64,000 nucleotides of DNA from Promethearchaeota archaeon (GTDB lineage: Archaea; Asgardarchaeota; Lokiarchaeia; Sigyniarchaeales; SOKP01): positions 203,809 through 267,808 of the forward strand of contig JAEOTA010000004.1 in assembly GCA_016840085.1 (NCBI GenBank), read 5' to 3'. The notes below the pieces were generated by a model that was not told where the DNA came from, did not search any database, and saw nothing but the letters and a program-made list of their open reading frames with translations. A program made the translations under genes and the position numbers. Positions 35,563 through 45,680 of the stretch are shown one piece after another. Each line of letters begins with the position of its first letter. Position 1 is the stretch's first letter.

Positions 35563-38232
35563 TTATTCTAAAATATCGAATCTGTTAAAAAGTTTATACA
35601 CTAACTTTAACCTCCAGAACTTTTTTTTAGCTCTCCTACTAGCAATTGTATTTATGAAAGCTATTCCATCATCTCCTTTTGAATGTAAAGAATTTTTAAA
35701 ATCAGGATAAGATAAACCACCAATAGCTTTTGGAGGTCTGCCAAAACTTTTCACTTCTTTCCAATCTTTATTTAATTCTCTTGTAGCTCTCCATGTTTTA
35801 TCTGTTTTAATTTTTATTTGTTCCTCTGTAGTTAAATTAATTTCACCATAAACATTTATTGGGCAGAAACCACCGATGAAATCTATATTTTCAATCATTA
35901 TTAGATTTTCACCTTGTTTTAGATACTCTTTCATATCAAAAATTTTAATATTATTTTCTAGAACAACAAAATTAAGGGAGTGTCGAGTAATAATATGGCC
36001 TACCTCTGAATCATTTATAAAAATTTTAGCAAAGGTTCCAGCAATAACTTGTAAATATGCTTGTTCTATTTTTCCAACAATATTTATTACTTTCTTATAA
36101 AATGTTGTATGAACTCTGTGTAATCCTTCACTATCTAAATAAATTAGTTCACTAGGGATGTTAGGATTTTCCCATCTAACGTTTCTTTCTAATTGGTCAA
36201 TTTTGTCATTATAAAATTTTATTAACCATAAATAACGTTTTTTTATCGATTCAAAACCTTCTTTTCTAGCACATTTCATCCATAGATATTCATATTCATC
36301 AATTATATGGTTCAATTCATCTTTTAGTTCTTGGATCTCTTTAATTTTTTGGTTCTTATAATTCTCTTTAATAGGAAAGTAACCAATTAAAGATTTTGAA
36401 TTTATTCTTTTTTTACAATAAAACTTAATATGTTTTGCGACAAAAGCAAGGTTAGAAATGTTTATTTTATTTTTAGGAACAATTTTTTCTAACTCATCGC
36501 AATTCTTAATTATTTCATTCAATTCTTCTATTAATTTTTTAAATCCGGAAATCTTAATATTTTTTTTATATCTCCGAGATTTTTTTGCATAAGGATGTGC
36601 AAAAAAATGATTGTAATATGCTGTTGGGCTAATATGTAATTTTCGTTCATCTTGGAGTGAGCGAATTGAACTAAAAATTTGTATTAATTTACTATCTATT
36701 ATTCCAAAAAAATGAATAAATAAACATTTCCAAAAATATATGATATTTAATTCTTTTAAAGGATTCCATCCGACTACCGCAGAAAATATAAAACCATAAA
36801 ATCTATTTTCTCTAATTTCTTTGTTTTGATAATCCCCCCAACTTGAGGTTACTTCCCCAATTACTCCCTTCTCATACCCAAACTTGAGTAATTTTATAAT
36901 ATTTTTTTCATATTTATCAATCGAAGGAAAAATTCGATTGAAATCCATTATCGAAGGGCTAACTATTACAGGATAATCATAATCTCTTATTTCATTTAAA
37001 ATTGGATGACTTGCTTTAGTGTTATATTTCCAATACATTATTATCATATCCTTGGGTAAACCTTCAAGAATCTCTCTATATTTATATAGAATATCATGAT
37101 AAATAATGACTTTTTTATACCCATATTTTTTAGCAATATCATACACCTTCTTATAATGATTTAGATAAGTTCTTCCAATACCAACATCTTCAACATGCTT
37201 CTTTGAAGCTACTTTTCCAACATCCCAACTCTCATCAGCACCGATGTGAAAATACTCCGATTTAAAAGCCTTACTTAAATCACCAATCATATCATCCAAG
37301 AGCTCATAAATTTTTTCATTAGTGATATTTAAACTATTGGAACCAGGAAATTCACCATATTTCCAATAATCAGGACGGTGTAAAATATTATCCCAATGAC
37401 CTACAGTTTGAAAAATTGGTATAATTTCAATAAAGAATTTTTTTGCATAGTTTTGCAATTCTATTATATCTTCTTTTGAATAAGCCCCTCTATTTTTTCT
37501 AATTTCAGGATGATTAGTAAACTTAAACATATCTTGCATATAAACTAGATAATATTGATTTATCTTGTAATGGCTCAGTTCTTTAATAAATTTCTTTAAG
37601 CTTTTAATGGTAGGTGCTTGTCCTCGTGATATATCATCTGAAATACCCCTAATTTCTAAGGCAGGAAAATCTATTACCTTTAATTCGCTTAATGATAATT
37701 TTTTCTGACTTGAGTTCAGTAATTGGAGTAAAGTTTGAATTCCGTAAAATAAACCTTGAGGAGTAGATGCTTCTATTAAAACACTAGATTCTTCAGAAAC
37801 TAAGATATATCCTTGTTCAATAAAATTTTTTTCGTTTTTAATCGAATTATAAAGATCTTCCGGAATTATATGTCTTATCGCTTCTAAATTTGATTCAATA
37901 GCTGGAAAATCATTAATCTCCTGAACTTTATGAACTTCTAAATTCATTTTCAATCCAAAAAATTCTAATCTTTCTTGAAGCTGTTCAATTATAAATAAAT
38001 GTTCTTCTTCTAAGTTGGTAAATAATTTTGTCTCTTCAGTAATTTTCAATTTTTTCAAATTTTTCAATTTGAAGTAGCGAGGTTCTGGAATTAAAAATGT
38101 TTGTTGTTCCTTATCTTCGGAACTAATTAATTTATCCAAAAAAATGAACATAATATTATTTAAACTAAAGGAAATTAAAAAATTTAGCAAAATAGGTATA
38201 TAATATTCTATATCGCTTACAGACATTAACAT
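35563..38232 (-). CDS. GH20 beta-N-acetylhexosaminidase-like protein
   Basis: An 889-residue protein. After a hydrophobic N-terminal stretch comes a GH20b-type domain ([14 protein letters not shown] to [13 protein letters not shown]), then the GH20 TIM barrel with [17 protein letters not shown], and the catalytic pair in HIGADESWD at about residues 325-333. Substrate-assisted catalysis removes terminal N-acetylhexosamine. The C-terminal half (about residues 520-889) is poorly conserved and includes a beta-rich segment like a carbohydrate-binding or jelly-roll domain. The start may be the internal ATG giving [15 protein letters not shown]. With GH4 it points to amino-sugar or glycan breakdown. 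Confidence 0.85.
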   Translation of the reverse strand: MLMSVSDIEYYIPILLNFLISFSLNNIMFIFLDKLISSEDKEQQTFLIPEPRYFKLKNLKKLKITEETKLFTNLEEEHLFIIEQLQERLEFFGLKMNLEVHKVQEINDFPAIESNLEAIRHIIPEDLYNSIKNEKNFIEQGYILVSEESSVLIEASTPQGLFYGIQTLLQLLNSSQKKLSLSELKVIDFPALEIRGISDDISRGQAPTIKSLKKFIKELSHYKINQYYLVYMQDMFKFTNHPEIRKNRGAYSKEDIIELQNYAKKFFIEIIPIFQTVGHWDNILHRPDYWKYGEFPGSNSLNITNEKIYELLDDMIGDLSKAFKSEYFHIGADESWDVGKVASKKHVEDVGIGRTYLNHYKKVYDIAKKYGYKKVIIYHDILYKYREILEGLPKDMIIMYWKYNTKASHPILNEIRDYDYPVIVSPSIMDFNRIFPSIDKYEKNIIKLLKFGYEKGVIGEVTSSWGDYQNKEIRENRFYGFIFSAVVGWNPLKELNIIYFWKCLFIHFFGIIDSKLIQIFSSIRSLQDERKLHISPTAYYNHFFAHPYAKKSRRYKKNIKISGFKKLIEELNEIIKNCDELEKIVPKNKINISNLAFVAKHIKFYCKKRINSKSLIGYFPIKENYKNQKIKEIQELKDELNHIIDEYEYLWMKCARKEGFESIKKRYLWLIKFYNDKIDQLERNVRWENPNIPSELIYLDSEGLHRVHTTFYKKVINIVGKIEQAYLQVIAGTFAKIFINDSEVGHIITRHSLNFVVLENNIKIFDMKEYLKQGENLIMIENIDFIGGFCPINVYGEINLTTEEQIKIKTDKTWRATRELNKDWKEVKSFGRPPKAIGGLSYPDFKNSLHSKGDDGIAFINTIASRRAKKKFWRLKLVYKLFNRFDILE

Positions 38233-38330
38233 GCATTTTTCGAAAACGTGAATTTCAAAACAAAAATCGAAAAATTGTCAATGTATTTTTTTTTAAATCT
38301 CTTAAAAAATTACTTCTTGTGGTTATTATT

Positions 38331-38597
38331 ATGGGTAGGACTGTTCCTTCTTTTAGACCTGCATTGGAACACGAAATCGAAAGTTGGAAAGATTTTAAAA
38401 GAGCACTTCGCCCTGAAGAACAGAAAGTCTTTGATAGACTGATGAATTTTGCACGAATTCATGCCGATGCTGGGAGTTTGAGCGCTCGCCCTATGCTTTC
38501 CGAAATTCTTTTTATCTCTTTTGCGATTGAGCAGGAAAAGAAGATTATAATATTGGAGAAAAAAGTAAACGAATTAGAAGAAAAGATTAAAGGATAA
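38331..38597 (+). CDS. Conserved small protein coupled to PolB2
   Basis: An 88-residue protein beginning MGRTVPSFRPALEHEIESW, then KDFKRALRPEEQKVFDRLM, and ASARPML-like SARPMLSEILFISFAIEQEK, ending in a short coiled coil. I recall small proteins with this MGRTVPS start in other archaea. A GTG at 38319 is in frame, but the ATG at 38331 gives this conserved start. It ends 7 bases before the TTG start of the DNA polymerase gene, so the two are probably one operon, and it may be an accessory factor. Function is unknown. Confidence 0.7.
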   Translation: MGRTVPSFRPALEHEIESWKDFKRALRPEEQKVFDRLMNFARIHADAGSLSARPMLSEILFISFAIEQEKKIIILEKKVNELEEKIKG

Positions 38598-38604
38598 GAT
38601 TAAA

Positions 38605-41010
38605 TTGGATTGTCAGGAGCAATTTGATGGTTGGCTTTTAGATGTTTCTACTTGTAGTAGCGGAGTTATTCTTTGGGTGAAAACAATAAAAGAGCAAAAA
38701 GTTATAAACATCTTTCACGAATTTGCTCCCGAATTCTTTGCAACACCACGAAAACATACTGGCAAGGACTTTAAGAGATTTAAGCAAATTCTCAAGTCCC
38801 ATCAAAATGTAAAAGATGTGAGAATATGTGAAAAGTATGTAAAGCTCGAGGATCATAACAAAACAAAAATATTTGGGGTTTCTGTTGTAAAACCTTCTGT
38901 ATTTAAAAAAACAATTAAACAAATTGATGAAATTGGGCTCTTTACATTGTATAACACAGATCTTCCAATCTCTCAGATGTATTTCTATGTAAATGACTTA
39001 TTTCCAATGTCTTCTTGTAGTTTCAAGGTAAAAACTGAGAAAAGGAAGAATAGTAATGAAGAATTGATGCGATTAATCTCTTTGGAATTAAAAGATGACA
39101 ATGAAGAATTATTCTACGACTTACCTCCTTTAAAGGCTGTGTGGTTAGATATCAAAATACGACAGCAGGGAATACGTCCTTATTTTAATGATACTCTTGA
39201 ATATGCCGAAGTTAGTATCATCGAAAATGATGAAAATAATGTGCCACGAGCTGATGGATACAAAAAGCAAAAAATCCTAATTGACGAGGCAGATGAAGCA
39301 GAAACTTTGAGAAAAATTAGTAAGGTTATTGAACGGCTTGACCCCGATATTATACTTACTCATAATGGAGATGAGTTTTTATTTCCATATCTGGCTGCCC
39401 GAGCCTCTGTGAATCGTGTTTCAAAGGATCTTTTTTTTTCAAGGAATAGAACATCACTTAGAAACTGCATTTTTAACCTTTCGGGAAGTTCTGACCATTA
39501 TATGTCATATGGGATAATCTTCCGACGCTCAAAAACTCAGGTTTACTTTACTGGACGATTCCATCTAGACACTGCAACTTATGCAAGTTTACACTTCAGT
39601 GACGGGAATATCCCTGGTGTGATCGAAGTTGCCCGTATTTCGCGGATACCAATGCAAAGATTATGTAGAGTTACAATCGGGGGTGCTTTACAATCCATTC
39701 AGTTTTACAATGCTTACAAACTTGATCACCTCGTTCCTCCTTTCAAAAAAAGTCCTGAAGGATTTAGAAACGGTATGGAGTTAATAAGAGGCGATCGAGG
39801 AGGGCATATCTTTGAGCCAATAATTGGGGTATTTGATCAAGTAGTAGAGCTTGACTTTTCTTCAATGTATCCTTCACTGATGGCGAAATTCAATATCTCT
39901 TCTGAAACAATTAACTGTAAATGCTGTAAAGATGATGGAACTGGAATTAAGGTACCTGGGCTTAATTTCCATATTTGCAGCAAGAGACAAGGCATTATTT
40001 CAAAATCGATTAGTCTGCCCTTAGAAAAACGATTAGAGTATAAAGAATACAACAAAACTCATGATGATCTTCGGTACAAGTTCACAGATATCGCACTAAA
40101 ATGGGTACTCGTTGTGAGTTTTGGATATTTAGGATTTAAAAACGCCCGTTTTGGAAAGATAGAAGCACATCAAACGGTCTGTGCGTTTGCTCGAGAATTC
40201 CTGATGCGTGCTGCAGAAATTGCCGAACAGCATGAGTGTCAAATAATTCATGGAATTGTGGATTCAATATGGCTCAAGGACACGAAAAATCGAGCTCCAA
40301 AAGAGTTCGACGAAATAACAAAAAAAATTGCGAGCGAAATCACTGAACATACCAGTATTCCCATGAACTGGGAAGGAAGATACAATGTAATCGTCTTTCT
40401 TCCCTCTAGGGCTGAACCAGATGTTCCTGCTCTCAGTCACTATTGGGGTATCAAAAGTAATGGGGAAATAAAAGTAAGAGGGATTGAAGTCCGGCGCAGA
40501 GATATGCCAAAAATTGTAAAAGATGCTCAGTATGCCTTTATTGACATATTTCAAGGAGCAGAAACTGTTGAAGAGTTCATGGAAAGAGTACCAGACGCTA
40601 AGAAAAAGCTCTATGAATATGTAGAAAGAGTCTATTCCGGAAAGGTATCAAGAGAGGAACTTACAATTCGTCAAAGAATATCTCGCAGACCAAATCAATA
40701 TAAAGTTAATAGTTACCAGGCAGTCGCTGCTAGACAATTAGAACGGTCAGGGGTAGTAGCTTCGGCCGGAAAGAATGTGAGGTATATTATTCTTAACGCT
40801 GATGCCAATCCTGACTTTCCTGAAAAGAAGGTTATTCTTTCAGATTTATTTGATGCTAAGAAACATGAATATGACAGAAGAAAATATGTTGAACTGCTAA
40901 AAAGAGCTTTTGAAAATATTTTCCCTTTTGAGTTCCCTGAACTTGAGGAATTATTGACTTCAGATTATAATAAAAAATCTATTCAAAAAGATTTGTCATG
41001 CTTTATTTGA
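38605..41010 (+). CDS. Family B DNA polymerase, PolB2-like
   Basis: An 801-residue B-family polymerase. Exo I reads WLDIKI (about residue 181) instead of D-x-E, and Exo II lacks the aspartate after F in NGDEFLFPYL, so proofreading is probably lost. Polymerase motif A is normal (LDFSSMYPS, about 416). Motif B keeps LKWVLVVSFGYLG with lysine but without N-S-Y. Motif C reads HGIVDSIW (about 549) rather than YGDTDS: the first aspartate is lost, the second kept. This fits archaeal PolB2, described as partly or wholly inactivated. Residual polymerisation remains possible. TTG start; AGGATAAG lies at 38591-38598. Confidence 0.88.
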   Translation: MDCQEQFDGWLLDVSTCSSGVILWVKTIKEQKVINIFHEFAPEFFATPRKHTGKDFKRFKQILKSHQNVKDVRICEKYVKLEDHNKTKIFGVSVVKPSVFKKTIKQIDEIGLFTLYNTDLPISQMYFYVNDLFPMSSCSFKVKTEKRKNSNEELMRLISLELKDDNEELFYDLPPLKAVWLDIKIRQQGIRPYFNDTLEYAEVSIIENDENNVPRADGYKKQKILIDEADEAETLRKISKVIERLDPDIILTHNGDEFLFPYLAARASVNRVSKDLFFSRNRTSLRNCIFNLSGSSDHYMSYGIIFRRSKTQVYFTGRFHLDTATYASLHFSDGNIPGVIEVARISRIPMQRLCRVTIGGALQSIQFYNAYKLDHLVPPFKKSPEGFRNGMELIRGDRGGHIFEPIIGVFDQVVELDFSSMYPSLMAKFNISSETINCKCCKDDGTGIKVPGLNFHICSKRQGIISKSISLPLEKRLEYKEYNKTHDDLRYKFTDIALKWVLVVSFGYLGFKNARFGKIEAHQTVCAFAREFLMRAAEIAEQHECQIIHGIVDSIWLKDTKNRAPKEFDEITKKIASEITEHTSIPMNWEGRYNVIVFLPSRAEPDVPALSHYWGIKSNGEIKVRGIEVRRRDMPKIVKDAQYAFIDIFQGAETVEEFMERVPDAKKKLYEYVERVYSGKVSREELTIRQRISRRPNQYKVNSYQAVAARQLERSGVVASAGKNVRYIILNADANPDFPEKKVILSDLFDAKKHEYDRRKYVELLKRAFENIFPFEFPELEELLTSDYNKKSIQKDLSCFI

Positions 41011-41166
41011 TTTAAACAAAAAAAATGTTTAAGGAATTGTAAAAATCTCAAAAAAGTCAAATATAATTATCTATACTGTGAGAAAGATTATATGATTTGG
41101 TTTATTCAAATTATTTATAGAAAATTTAGCAAATTGGTATTGAATCTACAAGTAAATTGATGAAAA

Positions 41167-42376
41167 ATGAAAAGAATTGTGATTGATCACGAAACTCTCA
41201 GTGAAAAAGATATTGAGTTTAAAAAAGAAATTGTGAACTGATTGCTTCAGAAGTTGCCCTTAAAACGCAAGATATGGAAGATGGTAAAATAAATGTTTGG
41301 GATGTTTTGGAACCTTTAGGAAAAAAGGGTTTACTTGGATTAACGTATCCTAAAGAATTGGGAGGTAGGGGTGGTTCTTATTTCCAAGATATGTTGCTAT
41401 CAGAGGCATTATCATATGAGAGTTTGGTTTATGATATGGTGCGGGGTTCATCCGTTTATCCCGCAGGTTTGATAAGATTCTTTAGAAAAGAAGAAACTCT
41501 CGGGAAATACATTAAACCTATAGTAACTGGCAAAAAAAAGGATGTTTTTGTTTTACCGAACCCGATGCAGGATCCGATCTTTCAAGGATGAAAACCCTTT
41601 ATAGAAAGGACGAAGATGGTGATTTTATGCTTAACGGAGAAAAAAGATTTATAACTAACGGTAGTGTAGCCGATATAATGGTTGTTTACGGACGAAACGG
41701 AGCATTTATTGTTGAATCCGATTTTACGGGGTTTGAAATGCTTGAAGAATACAAATTAATGGGACTTCATGGTCTAAACCTGGGGCATTTGAAGTTTACA
41801 GACGTCAATGTTCCCAAAGAAAACATCCTATTTTACAGGGAATTAAAACCTACAACCGAAGGATCTCAGAAAAAGAGAACGTCTGCAATTTCAAGTATGC
41901 AACAATTCCTTGGTCCAGAAAGGGTGGCTATGTCATTACAAGCCCTGGCAGTAGCTAAACGAGCAATCGAAATTGCAATAAAATATTCTCAGGAAAGGGT
42001 TCAGTTTAAAAAACCCATAAGTGAATTTGAAGGAATAAGTTTTAAAATTGCTGAAATGGTTGCCAACTACGAAGCAGGAAAGGCTTTATACCTTAGAGCA
42101 TATAGAAAATCACAAAACTCCGCACTTGCTGCTACGTGCAAACTGTTTGTTGTCACAAATACACACAAGATTTGTGATGAAGCATTACAAATTATGGGTG
42201 ATATTGGTTACACAAACAAATATCCCGTAGAACGGTTACTGAGGGATATAAGGCTCCACCGAATAGGTGGTGGTACTGATGAGATTATGAAATATATAAT
42301 TCAAAAGGATATATATAAAGGATTTAATAGGCAATTTAGAGAGGATATAGAAGGAAAAGTGGATTTTTGGTTCTAG
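41167..42376 (+). pseudogene. Acyl-CoA dehydrogenase, two frameshifts
   Basis: Three consecutive frames spell one acyl-CoA dehydrogenase. Frame 1 (41167-41241) gives MKRIVIDHETLSEKDIEFKK and stops at TGA. Frame 2 (to 41591) gives ELIASEVALKT, then GLTYPKELGGRGG. Frame 3 (to 42376) gives the FAD motif TEPDAGSDLSRMKT, LNGEKRFITNG, ERVQFKKPISEFEGI and LLRDIRLHRIGGGTDEIM. Each break is explained by one missing base. Two separate breaks argue for a decaying gene rather than random errors. The intact enzyme would oxidise acyl-CoA to enoyl-CoA with FAD. The glutamate base region near the C-terminus is otherwise ordinary. Confidence 0.9.
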
Positions 42377-42530
42377 TATTTTTTTTTTTAATAGTTGATA
42401 AAAATTGTCCCAAATCCCTATTAATCTAATTTTAAACTACCAATTCTTTCTTATTTTTTTGAAAAAGATAATTTTTAAATCCAAAGAAAGAATTTTTTAA
42501 TATTAAACGAATTAAGGGTGATATTAATCA

Positions 42531-42929
42531 ATGTTCGGTGAGATCCATCATATTGGATTTGTAAATGAAAATGTTGAAGAAGCAGTTAAAAAATTCAAGA
42601 GTCTTTTTGGTATAGAAAAGTTTATTTGGGTTGAAATGGGTGTAGTAAAAGTAGCAAGATCCATGATTGGAAAGCTACAGATAGATTTGATTGAGCCTCA
42701 AGATAGTGAGTCAATATTTCATACATTTTTAGAGAAAGAAAATGTTGGTCTTCATCATATAGGATATCTAGTTGAAAATATTGATGAGAAAATTAAAGAA
42801 TGGGATTCAAAAGGTTTGAAACAAGTTCTAGGAGGTATAATTTCTACGGCAAAATTTGTTTACTTTGATACTACGGACATCCTCGGTCATATTATAGAGT
42901 TTTTGCATCTAAACTATAAGGAACCATAA
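42531..42929 (+). CDS. VOC-family protein (methylmalonyl-CoA epimerase-like)
   Basis: A 132-residue glyoxalase/VOC protein with two beta-alpha-beta-beta-beta modules: EIHHIGFVNENVEEAVKKFK, a Q-I-D-L-I-E-P strand, GLHHIGYLVENIDEKIKEW and DILGHIIEFLHL. Metal ligands H, Q/E, H and E are in place. The layout matches methylmalonyl-CoA epimerase, which would connect propionyl-CoA to succinyl-CoA, but lactoylglutathione-lyase-like or other VOC roles fit too. It stands alone on the + strand. Confidence 0.75.
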   Translation: MFGEIHHIGFVNENVEEAVKKFKSLFGIEKFIWVEMGVVKVARSMIGKLQIDLIEPQDSESIFHTFLEKENVGLHHIGYLVENIDEKIKEWDSKGLKQVLGGIISTAKFVYFDTTDILGHIIEFLHLNYKEP

Positions 42930-43473
42930 GATAAACCATCTTGTCATGACAGAAGTATTTAAAGGAAAAGAGAACATATTTCCGTTTCCTTCTTGAATTG
43001 CTGCCTTTTAAAATAAGAAAAACTACTAATAAAAAGGAAATTTTTTTAGTTACTAATTCAATTAGAATCGAAGGCGTTATATTTTAACAATAAAAACGAA
43101 TATTACCGAAATGTTTGGAATTAAAAAGATCATTTGTCGGCTTTATAAAATCCATAAGTTGTATTATATTTTTATCATTGTTTTTATTATATTTCTTCAA
43201 TTTTTAAAATTTAAGATAATTTGAGATAGAGGCTATTTGAGAAAGTATTAATATAAATCTTAAATAAAACAATTTTGTCGGACACTTCGCTACTGTAAGA
43301 TATATGAAAGTTTACCCTAAAAAACCTTTATAAATTTAACCAGTATGGTCTTTCGGTACGTATTATAGATTATAAAACATAAATCTAAATATACAAATTT
43401 GTATTATTTTTCCAGCTATTAGAAAACCTATACTCTGTAGTAATTTATTTGTATAAAATTAGGTATAAGAATT
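42930..43473. other. AT-rich intergenic region
   Basis: This 544-base gap between the VOC gene and a small open frame holds only very short frames and no recognisable RNA or repeat. The last part should contain the promoter for the small gene at 43474, with AGGT at 43461-43464. Confidence 0.4.
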
Positions 43474-43632
43474 ATGTCAAAAGCAGTTTCATATTACGAT
43501 TGGGAATTATCATTTAAATCAAAAAATAAACCCAAATTAAATGAGACTAAGGAAGAAATAAATTCACTTGGTATTTCTGATTTTAAATTTAAGAACTTCT
43601 TAAAAAAATGGAAAAATAAAAATATGGAATAA
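43474..43632 (+). CDS. Small hypothetical protein
   Basis: A 52-codon frame, MSKAVSYYDWELSFKSKNKP onward, ending FKNFLKKWKNKNME. AGGT lies 9 bases before the ATG. The lysine-rich composition and clean start suggest it may be real, but I recognise no family. It is convergent with the acyl-CoA synthetase gene at 43649. Confidence 0.4.
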   Translation: MSKAVSYYDWELSFKSKNKPKLNETKEEINSLGISDFKFKNFLKKWKNKNME

Positions 43633-43648
43633 AAAATCTTTTTTTAAT

Positions 43649-45334
43649 TTATACTTCTTCTCCACGTCTTCTGGCTTCTATCTCCTTCAAATCTTTACGA
43701 AGAACTTTTCCTACTAATGTTTCAGGTAATTCTTTTCTAAATTCAATAAATTTAGGTACTTTATATGGCGCTACATTTTTTCTACAGAATTCCTTGATTT
43801 CAGCTTTCATTTCTTCTGTTTCTTTATAGCCATCTTTCAATACAACATAGGCTTTAACTTTTTCACTTCCTGGAAGTTCAGGATCAGGGATACCAATGAT
43901 AGCTACATTTTCAATAACTTCATTTTCAAATAATACATCCTCCACTTCTCTAGGATACACTTTAAATCCGCTAACATTTATCATGTCTTTCTTTCTGTCT
44001 ACGATGTAAAAGTATCCATCCTCATCCATTTTTCCGATATCTCCAGTTAATAACCATCCATCTTTTAATTGATAAGCACTAGCATCTGGCTTATTCCAAT
44101 ATCCTTTCATAACCTGAGGACCTTGTATTATAATTTCTCCTTCTTTTCCGAGAGGTAGAATTTTAGTATAGTCATCAATATCTACAATTCTAACTATTGT
44201 ATCAGGAATTGGCATTCCAACAGAACCGATTTTTCTTTGACCGTTAAATGGATTGCTATTTGTTACTGGTGAGGTTTCTGTCAACCCATATCCTTCGAGT
44301 ATTTTACCCCCAGTTCTTTCTTCAAAATCTTTCTGAACTTCTGGTGGCATTGGAGCAGCTCCTGTGTTACAAATTCTAATAGATCTTAAATCTTTAGCAT
44401 AATCTTCAAGGTCATCTCTTTCTAATAAGCGCATATACATTGTTGGTACTCCTGGAAACATTGTAGGATGAGTAGCCTTTATTACTTCAAATAGAGATTT
44501 TTGATCTCGAGGATCAGGGTTTAAAGCTAGTGTTGATCCCATATAAATATGTATATTCATACATACAGTTTGACCATAAATATGAAATAATGGTAGATTT
44601 GTAAGGATCGTTTCTTTTCCTCTCCTAAATTCTTGACCCGCCCATGTTACTACAGCCACGCAATTTGACACAATATTATGGTGAGTAAGCATTGCTCCTT
44701 TAGGTAATCCCGTAGTACCTCCAGTATATTGAAGGCAAACTATATCTTCTTTTGGATTCGTTTCAAATGTAGGTGGATTAGGCTTTGTATTATTAATTAA
44801 ATTTAGAAATTGCATAGTTCCCGAGATTTCTGGTGGGTTTCTTGGAGCCATAGGTGAATAATCTAACACATTTGTAATAATTACATGTCTAAGGCGTGTT
44901 CTTTCTTTTATTTTATTTATTTTTTCTACTTGATTATCCGATGCTATAATAATTTCAGCTCCAGCATCATTTAACTGGTAAGCGAGCTCATGTTCGGTGT
45001 GTAGAACAGAACAAGCAGTAACGATTCCCCCTGCTTTCAAGATCCCATAATAGGCCATTGCAAATTGAGGAAAATTTGGTATCATGATTGCTACAACATC
45101 TCCTCTTTTTAAACCTAAATTGACCAAAGCTGTAGCTAATCTGTCAGCTATATCTTTTAACTTCTTATAAGATATTTTATTTTTCAAAAACCAAATAGCA
45201 GTTCGACCACCAAAATCTTTTGCTGAATTATCAAGAAATTCATATACATTTATTTCAGGATAATCAATAGTGGCAGGGACGCCCTCATCATAATTTTTTA
45301 CCCATGGTTTATCTGAATAAGGGTCTTCACTCAT
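43649..45334 (-). CDS. Long-chain acyl-CoA synthetase (AMP-forming), second copy
   Basis: A 561-residue ANL enzyme with YTGGTTGLPKG, NLPLFHIYGQ, LEGYGLTETSPV, LTGDIGKMDEDGYF, DRKKDMINVSGFKVYP and LVGKVLRKDL, the last holding the catalytic lysine. It activates fatty acids to acyl-CoA. It is clearly a paralogue of the enzyme at 28328-30037 but diverged throughout, so the two may prefer different chain lengths. It is transcribed alone; the Liv operon lies further upstream on the same strand. Confidence 0.92.
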   Translation of the reverse strand: MSEDPYSDKPWVKNYDEGVPATIDYPEINVYEFLDNSAKDFGGRTAIWFLKNKISYKKLKDIADRLATALVNLGLKRGDVVAIMIPNFPQFAMAYYGILKAGGIVTACSVLHTEHELAYQLNDAGAEIIIASDNQVEKINKIKERTRLRHVIITNVLDYSPMAPRNPPEISGTMQFLNLINNTKPNPPTFETNPKEDIVCLQYTGGTTGLPKGAMLTHHNIVSNCVAVVTWAGQEFRRGKETILTNLPLFHIYGQTVCMNIHIYMGSTLALNPDPRDQKSLFEVIKATHPTMFPGVPTMYMRLLERDDLEDYAKDLRSIRICNTGAAPMPPEVQKDFEERTGGKILEGYGLTETSPVTNSNPFNGQRKIGSVGMPIPDTIVRIVDIDDYTKILPLGKEGEIIIQGPQVMKGYWNKPDASAYQLKDGWLLTGDIGKMDEDGYFYIVDRKKDMINVSGFKVYPREVEDVLFENEVIENVAIIGIPDPELPGSEKVKAYVVLKDGYKETEEMKAEIKEFCRKNVAPYKVPKFIEFRKELPETLVGKVLRKDLKEIEARRRGEEV

Positions 45335-45680
45335 TTTAATATCACATTTCTTCTAATTTTTTCTTTTTTTTTATTTTTTGAAAATGTTTGATCTAATAAT
45401 GTTGACTTAATATTATATTTAAAGAAAGTTAATTACTATTAAAACTATTCCTACATAAGAGACTAAAATTTAATAATAATTACATAATTAATGGTGTAAA
45501 AACATTCAAAATTGCTGAAATTAGAAAATTCCCTTCACTATTCACAATTATTAAGGCAATCCTCTATTAAAATTATAACAATCTGATTAAAAATCAAAAT
45601 GAAAAAAAGTGTGAGTTAATAAAATGGTTGATATTGAACGATTGTTAAAACAAGCGGGATTTGATGATGTGTTAATAATA
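45335..45680. other. AT-rich intergenic region with a 28-codon frame
   Basis: This gap lies between the acyl-CoA synthetase start and the end of the HEAT-repeat gene. The only frame I noted is a + strand 28-codon one from ATG 45624 (MVDIERLLKQAGFDD...) that runs into the HEAT gene's 3' end; I do not consider it proven. The rest should hold the synthetase promoter. Confidence 0.35.

Noticed and set aside
38248..38442. A 64-codon + strand frame overlapping the start of the MGRTVPS gene
   Set aside because: It is in a different frame, hydrophobic by virtue of AT-rich DNA, and the overlapping MGRTVPS frame is the conserved one.
30275..43285. A shared 13-mer TTTTGTCGGACAC at 30275-30287 and 43273-43285, with a shorter match at 16477
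   Set aside because: A match this short between two places in 64 kb is within chance expectation, and no longer flanking similarity is visible.
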